Under the pieces are notes generated by a model, which saw nothing but the letters and a program-made list of their open reading frames with translations, was not told the DNA's origin and searched no databases. The translations under genes and the position numbers were made by a program. This document shows, one piece after another, positions 22,772 to 25,259 of a stretch of 25,259 bases of DNA (positions within the stretch are counted from its first letter, which is position 1; each line of letters begins with the position of its first letter). This stretch comes from a virus: positions 1-25,259 of the IMG/VR virus record IMGVR_UViG_3300013120_000070. One strand, given 5' to 3'.

Positions 22772-23240
22772 AAAAGAAGTTGCAAGAAAATGCTACATTG
22801 ACAACGAAGGCTTATATATCCCGGCTGACAATCTCCGGATGATGTTGATAGGGAACACGTTCAGAAAAGGTGCGGCTGAAATTCTTGGAAGCTACATTGA
22901 GAGTAAGAAGGGAACCGAATATAAGAATTTTGCAAAAGCTTGTATTTGGGTGTTGGGGCCGAATAGCGATTCGGAAAAAGTTCATTATTTGCCTTTACGG
23001 AAAAATTATGACGTCTATAAAAATACGTTTGTGACGTCAAACAAAAAACGCGATGTTTGTCATCGGCCGATTGTTACAATCCCGTGGAAATTAACTTTTG
23101 TTGTTCATGTTTACGACGACAATTTCGAATCCGGCAAGGTCAAGGAATTGTTCGAAGTCGGCGGCCTTCGTTGCGGAATCGGAGCATACGGCCCAAAGTT
23201 TGGCCGGTTCACGGTTGACAAATGGGAAGTGAATAAATAA
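22653..23240 (+). CDS. Conserved phage protein of unknown function
   Basis: The ATG at 22653 gives 195 residues; an upstream start at 22629 lacks support, while GGGAAGGA lies about 10 bases before this ATG. The sequence has the pattern of a recurrent phage family: an opening strand (YQINATIKGMVPSMHDRYP), a LYIPADNLRMMLI segment, a central RPIVTIPWKLTFVVHVYDD and a Gly-rich ending GLRCGIGAYGPKFGRFTV. I know this pattern from uncharacterised phage proteins beside replication or recombination genes. The fold may be ferredoxin-like with a Gly-rich nucleic-acid-binding loop, but that is inference. Confidence 0.6.
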   Translation: MYQINATIKGMVPSMHDRYPIEQMKPGKRTTKKKSAQDLEKEVARKCYIDNEGLYIPADNLRMMLIGNTFRKGAAEILGSYIESKKGTEYKNFAKACIWVLGPNSDSEKVHYLPLRKNYDVYKNTFVTSNKKRDVCHRPIVTIPWKLTFVVHVYDDNFESGKVKELFEVGGLRCGIGAYGPKFGRFTVDKWEVNK

Positions 23241-24109
23241 CACTTTGACTTGATCGAAAGAAAGAAGATTCGATTGAACGGGAATGAAACATATCAGAAT
23301 TGATTTCAAAAGCACAAAGCACAAACGGATTCGAGCAGAATTAAACTTCTATCAGGAAAGGAAAAAGGCAAAAAACACTATAACATGAGATTTGATTCGA
23401 ACAAACTGAACATGAACGCAAGAAAGGCAATCAGATTAAAACACAACTAGATCTGACCGGACGGGCGCAGAAGCGAGAAAAACAGCTTTGATAAGAACGA
23501 CACACAACCTGATATGATGAGATTTAACTGGAAGGAAGTCAACTAGACCGGAAAAGATTTGAACACACAAGAAACATACTTGATACGATGAAATCTGAGC
23601 GAAAAGAAGGGAACCAAACTGAAATAAACTGAAAAAGATTTGAACACACAAAAACAGGAAGTGATTAAAGGTGAGCCGATGGGAACTGAAAAGTATAAAA
23701 CAGAATACAAATTCAACCGATCTGATCCAACCGGAATTAAGTGACGAAGACAAGAAACACATAAAACACAAATGAAACTGAATGGATAGAAATGAAAAAA
23801 AACGAAGGAAAAACCATTCGATATGATTCGAAGTGAGAAGAAACAAAAACACATGAAGAAGCAAAGATTCGATTTTATACGAACTGAGCCAAACGAACCG
23901 GCGCTGAGCTTACTAGAACAAAACTAAAAACACGTGGAATCGAACTGAACGGAACGAATCTAATGACAAGAAACAGAACAGGAAAAGCACAAAGCACAAA
24001 GGGAGTCAAGGGGAATCCATGCGAACGGAATTGTTTACATTAAACGGGAAAAGAAAAGAGTAGAAGAAATTGGAATAGAAATAAACACTTTTTTTTGGAA
24101 GGAATTACA
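23241..24109. repeat. A-rich degenerate repeat array without credible genes
   Basis: About 870 bases carry no ORF with a ribosome binding site beyond a few dozen codons. The + strand is extremely A-rich and T-poor: in 23761-23820 I count 35 A and 8 T. An 18-mer AAAAGCACAAAGCACAAA occurs at 23308 and again at 23983, bracketing the region, and a 19-mer AAAAGATTTGAACACACAA occurs at 23552 and 23633. GATTYGA starts at 23267, 23328, 23389 (61 apart each), 23394, 23556, 23637, 23825 and 23866. Many AACTGA and ACACAA words recur, giving blurred units of about 60-70 bases. Open frames on the minus strand are explained by the T-rich composition. It may be a replication, partition or packaging locus, or a decayed array. 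Confidence 0.7.
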
Positions 24110-24400
24110 ATGGTAAATTTAGAGATTTCAGAAACGAAGGAAAAAAAGCTTGATGAACTGGAAAGTCAAGCAATAACGATCATTGGTGAAACGCTAAAAG
24201 AGCAAAGAGATTTTGACGATCTTGCAAAGACGGCAATCAAGTTATTAGGTGTTGTAGCAAAGAACCGCCAAACACTCACGGCCAGATCGGCACTTGGTTT
24301 TAATATGGCATGGACTATCGGAACGGATAAAGAGATTGCCAATTATATCAAGGTAACAAATCCGGTTATCAGAAGGCAACTGCAAGGGAAAAAAGGTTGA
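24110..24400 (+). CDS. Small helical hypothetical protein
   Basis: AAGGA six bases before ATG 24110 starts a 96-residue acidic-helical protein (MVNLEISETKEKKLDELE...). It appears all-alpha, with a central segment DDLAKTAIKLLGVVAKNRQT and a basic C-terminus (IRRQLQGKKG). A T8 run and a TTG lie just upstream but are not needed. The stop overlaps the TTG start of the next gene. It is the first gene after the repeat array. No family is recognised. Confidence 0.6.
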   Translation: MVNLEISETKEKKLDELESQAITIIGETLKEQRDFDDLAKTAIKLLGVVAKNRQTLTARSALGFNMAWTIGTDKEIANYIKVTNPVIRRQLQGKKG

Positions 24401-24567
24401 CAGATCCAGAGGAAAAACTTTTGGCAGATTATATTTATGGTGATTTAGAAATCTGCCGAAAATGCAACAACTGGAATCCAGCACACGAAGAATGTATGTT
24501 TTCTTATTTGTGGGATGACAGCTTTATGTGTTGTGAATTTGTTGCAAGGGAAGAAAGGAGCTTATGA
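24397..24567 (+). CDS. Small Cys-rich protein starting at TTG
   Basis: A TTG at 24397 overlapping the upstream TGA, with AAGGG and AGG just before it, begins a 56-residue product. It has CRKCNNW at about residues 20-26, Cys39 and a CC pair near residues 50-51, enough for a zinc site, and an acidic, aromatic composition (DYIYGDLE; FSYLWDDSFM). The stop overlaps the next ATG (ATGA). I do not recognise the family. Overlaps on both sides support that it is translated. Confidence 0.6.
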   Translation: MTDPEEKLLADYIYGDLEICRKCNNWNPAHEECMFSYLWDDSFMCCEFVAREERSL

Positions 24568-24821
24568 CTATGAGCGATGTTGAGAAAATTATGCTTGTTG
24601 TGCAGGAAGAATTCCTTGAGGCAACTTATAAAAACGGTGTGTTTAATGGCGGTCACGAAGGGTATGCCGTTATCAAAGAGGAACTTGACGAACTATGGGA
24701 GGAAGTCAGGCACAACAATACGGCGAAGGCTTGCAGAGAAGCGGTGCAAGTAGCGGCGATGGCAATAAGGTTTATTTATGATCTTGCACACAATCTCAAT
24801 AATCTAAGGGAGAATAAGTAA
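24564..24821 (+). CDS. MazG-like nucleotide pyrophosphohydrolase family protein
   Basis: The 85-residue all-alpha protein has GGHEGYAVIKEELDELWEEV (residues 29-48) and then REAVQVAAMAIRFIYDL (58-74). This EExxE helix followed by a second helix with conserved Glu is the core of the MazG/all-alpha NTP pyrophosphatase fold, which cleaves NTPs or ppGpp-like nucleotides with Mg2+. The usual ExxD of the second helix reads E59xxQ62, as in some small phage members, so activity is not certain. AGGAG upstream serves ATG 24564 or, with better spacing, ATG 24570. Confidence 0.7.
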   Translation: MTMSDVEKIMLVVQEEFLEATYKNGVFNGGHEGYAVIKEELDELWEEVRHNNTAKACREAVQVAAMAIRFIYDLAHNLNNLRENK

Positions 24822-24822
24822 T

Positions 24823-25008
24823 ATGCCAACAGTATTTGAACGGTTGAATATTATTGAATCCATTGTGAAGAATTTACAGGAACAGCACATTGACGGTGAT
24901 ACTGAAGATAGAGGCGAATATCAAAAATTACTCCAGATCATTGTTAATGTACAATCTATTAGAACGAATCTTGTTTTATTTCGTCAAACGCTGGATGATT
25001 CAGAATGA
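24823..25008 (+). CDS. Small coiled-coil hypothetical protein
   Basis: AAGGGAG ten bases before ATG 24823 gives a 61-residue product with two predicted helices (FERLNIIESIVKNLQEQH and YQKLLQIIVNVQSIRTNLVLF) separated by an acidic loop. Leu/Ile spacing suggests a helical hairpin or coiled coil. The stop overlaps the next start (ATGA). No family is recognised. Confidence 0.55.
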   Translation: MPTVFERLNIIESIVKNLQEQHIDGDTEDRGEYQKLLQIIVNVQSIRTNLVLFRQTLDDSE

Positions 25009-25220
25009 TGTGTGGAATTAAAGGTTGTGATCTTCCTGCTACAACTTTTTGGCACAAACGGCCGGTGTGTTGGTTGCATTTAAGCAGGCAATATGACAAC
25101 GGCGATTGGTTTGATCTGAATAAATTAGACAATTGGAAGGATGAATCACATATTATCGAACCGATCGACGATAATACGCTTTGGGGAACCGAACCGCCGC
25201 CGAATATATCAACGCGATAG
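25005..25220 (+). CDS. Small zinc-finger protein
   Basis: The 71-residue protein opens with MMCGIKGCDLPATTFWHKRP and continues CWLHLSRQ, a C-x4-C ... C-x2-H arrangement that should bind one zinc ion. The same build, including the CWLH end, appears in the ORF at 22278-22475, so the two are probably diverged copies or members of one family. The C-terminal half is acidic (EPIDDNTLWGTEPPP). It overlaps the upstream stop by four bases and is the last gene of the window. Confidence 0.65.
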   Translation: MMCGIKGCDLPATTFWHKRPVCWLHLSRQYDNGDWFDLNKLDNWKDESHIIEPIDDNTLWGTEPPPNISTR

Positions 25221-25247
25221 GTTCTTCCGAGCGTATAAGCTAATACG

Positions 25248-25259
25248 ATCGCGAAGCAG
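25248..25259. repeat. Terminal 12-base direct repeat, right copy
   Basis: The last twelve bases are identical to positions 1-12. See the left copy for interpretation. The join would read through CGATCGCGAAGCAGGGCG, and the gap between the last and first genes would be about 80 bases with no gene across it. Confidence 0.6.

Noticed and set aside
23436-23864. Minus-strand ORF of 142 codons, and a second of 103 codons at 23543-23854, rich in Phe, Leu, Ser and Cys
   Set aside because: The minus strand here is T-rich and A-poor, so stop codons are rare by composition. No ribosome binding site precedes them, the two overlap in different frames, and the repeated FLCVQIF peptide just reflects the DNA repeat.
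23241-24109. CRISPR array
   Set aside because: Repeats are degenerate, unequal in spacing and lack constant-length direct repeats alternating with unique spacers; no cas gene is present.

Overview
The window reads as a nearly complete or complete genome of a small tailed bacteriophage with a long non-contractile tail (siphovirus type), about 25.2 kb. Every supported gene but one lies on the + strand. Genes are packed with 1-4 base stop/start overlaps (ATGA, TAATG, TTGA), and many have an AAAGGG-type ribosome binding site 8-10 bases before ATG, so the host is a bacterium. The first 12 bases of the window equal the last 12, which suggests a circular or circularly permuted molecule. No integrase, repressor, DNA polymerase or tRNA is visible. 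A Gram-negative host is only hinted at, by a protein built like a unimolecular spanin.

Layout. 1-550: two or three tiny genes, one a Cys-rich zinc protein. 586-7513: packaging and head module in lambda-like order: large terminase, NrdR-like zinc ribbon, gpW-like head completion protein, gpB-type portal, a single protein fusing prohead protease, scaffold and major capsid, and a DUF2190-type decoration protein. The decoration gene is bracketed by small hairpins. 7617-10569: an accessory insert between the head genes and the connector genes: a membrane/coiled-coil protein, a tandem pair of paralogous beta proteins, a small helical protein, a metallophosphoesterase and a structural protein. 10571-15036: connector and tail genes: FII-like joining protein, gpZ-like, tail terminator, tail tube, G/GT assembly chaperones with a programmed -1 frameshift at an A9 run, and a short tape measure. 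15044-19736: distal tail and host recognition, ending in a beta-propeller protein with four carbohydrate-binding-like modules.

19737-21364 holds a minus-strand zinc-ribbon membrane protein that looks like a late-acquired cargo gene, three small genes and the spanin-like protein, closed by a strong intrinsic terminator at 21373-21426. 21448-25220 is a second unit for replication and small accessory functions. It starts with a lambda O-like initiator whose gene carries five TTCSGAA sites at exact 10-bp spacing followed by an A-rich tract, a likely origin. It also contains a zinc-knuckle ORF without a normal start codon, a 195-aa conserved phage protein, an 870-bp A-rich degenerate repeat array without credible genes, and five small genes including a MazG-like protein and two zinc proteins.

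The phage probably replicates with host enzymes recruited to the initiator/origin, assembles the capsid from one self-processing polyprotein (possibly plus a second product from an internal start), and adsorbs through sugar-binding modules. I found neither a recognisable endolysin nor a small terminase subunit. The best candidates for something undescribed are the 23.3-24.0 kb repeat array, the phased iteron cluster, the internal start in the capsid polyprotein and the modular receptor-binding protein.
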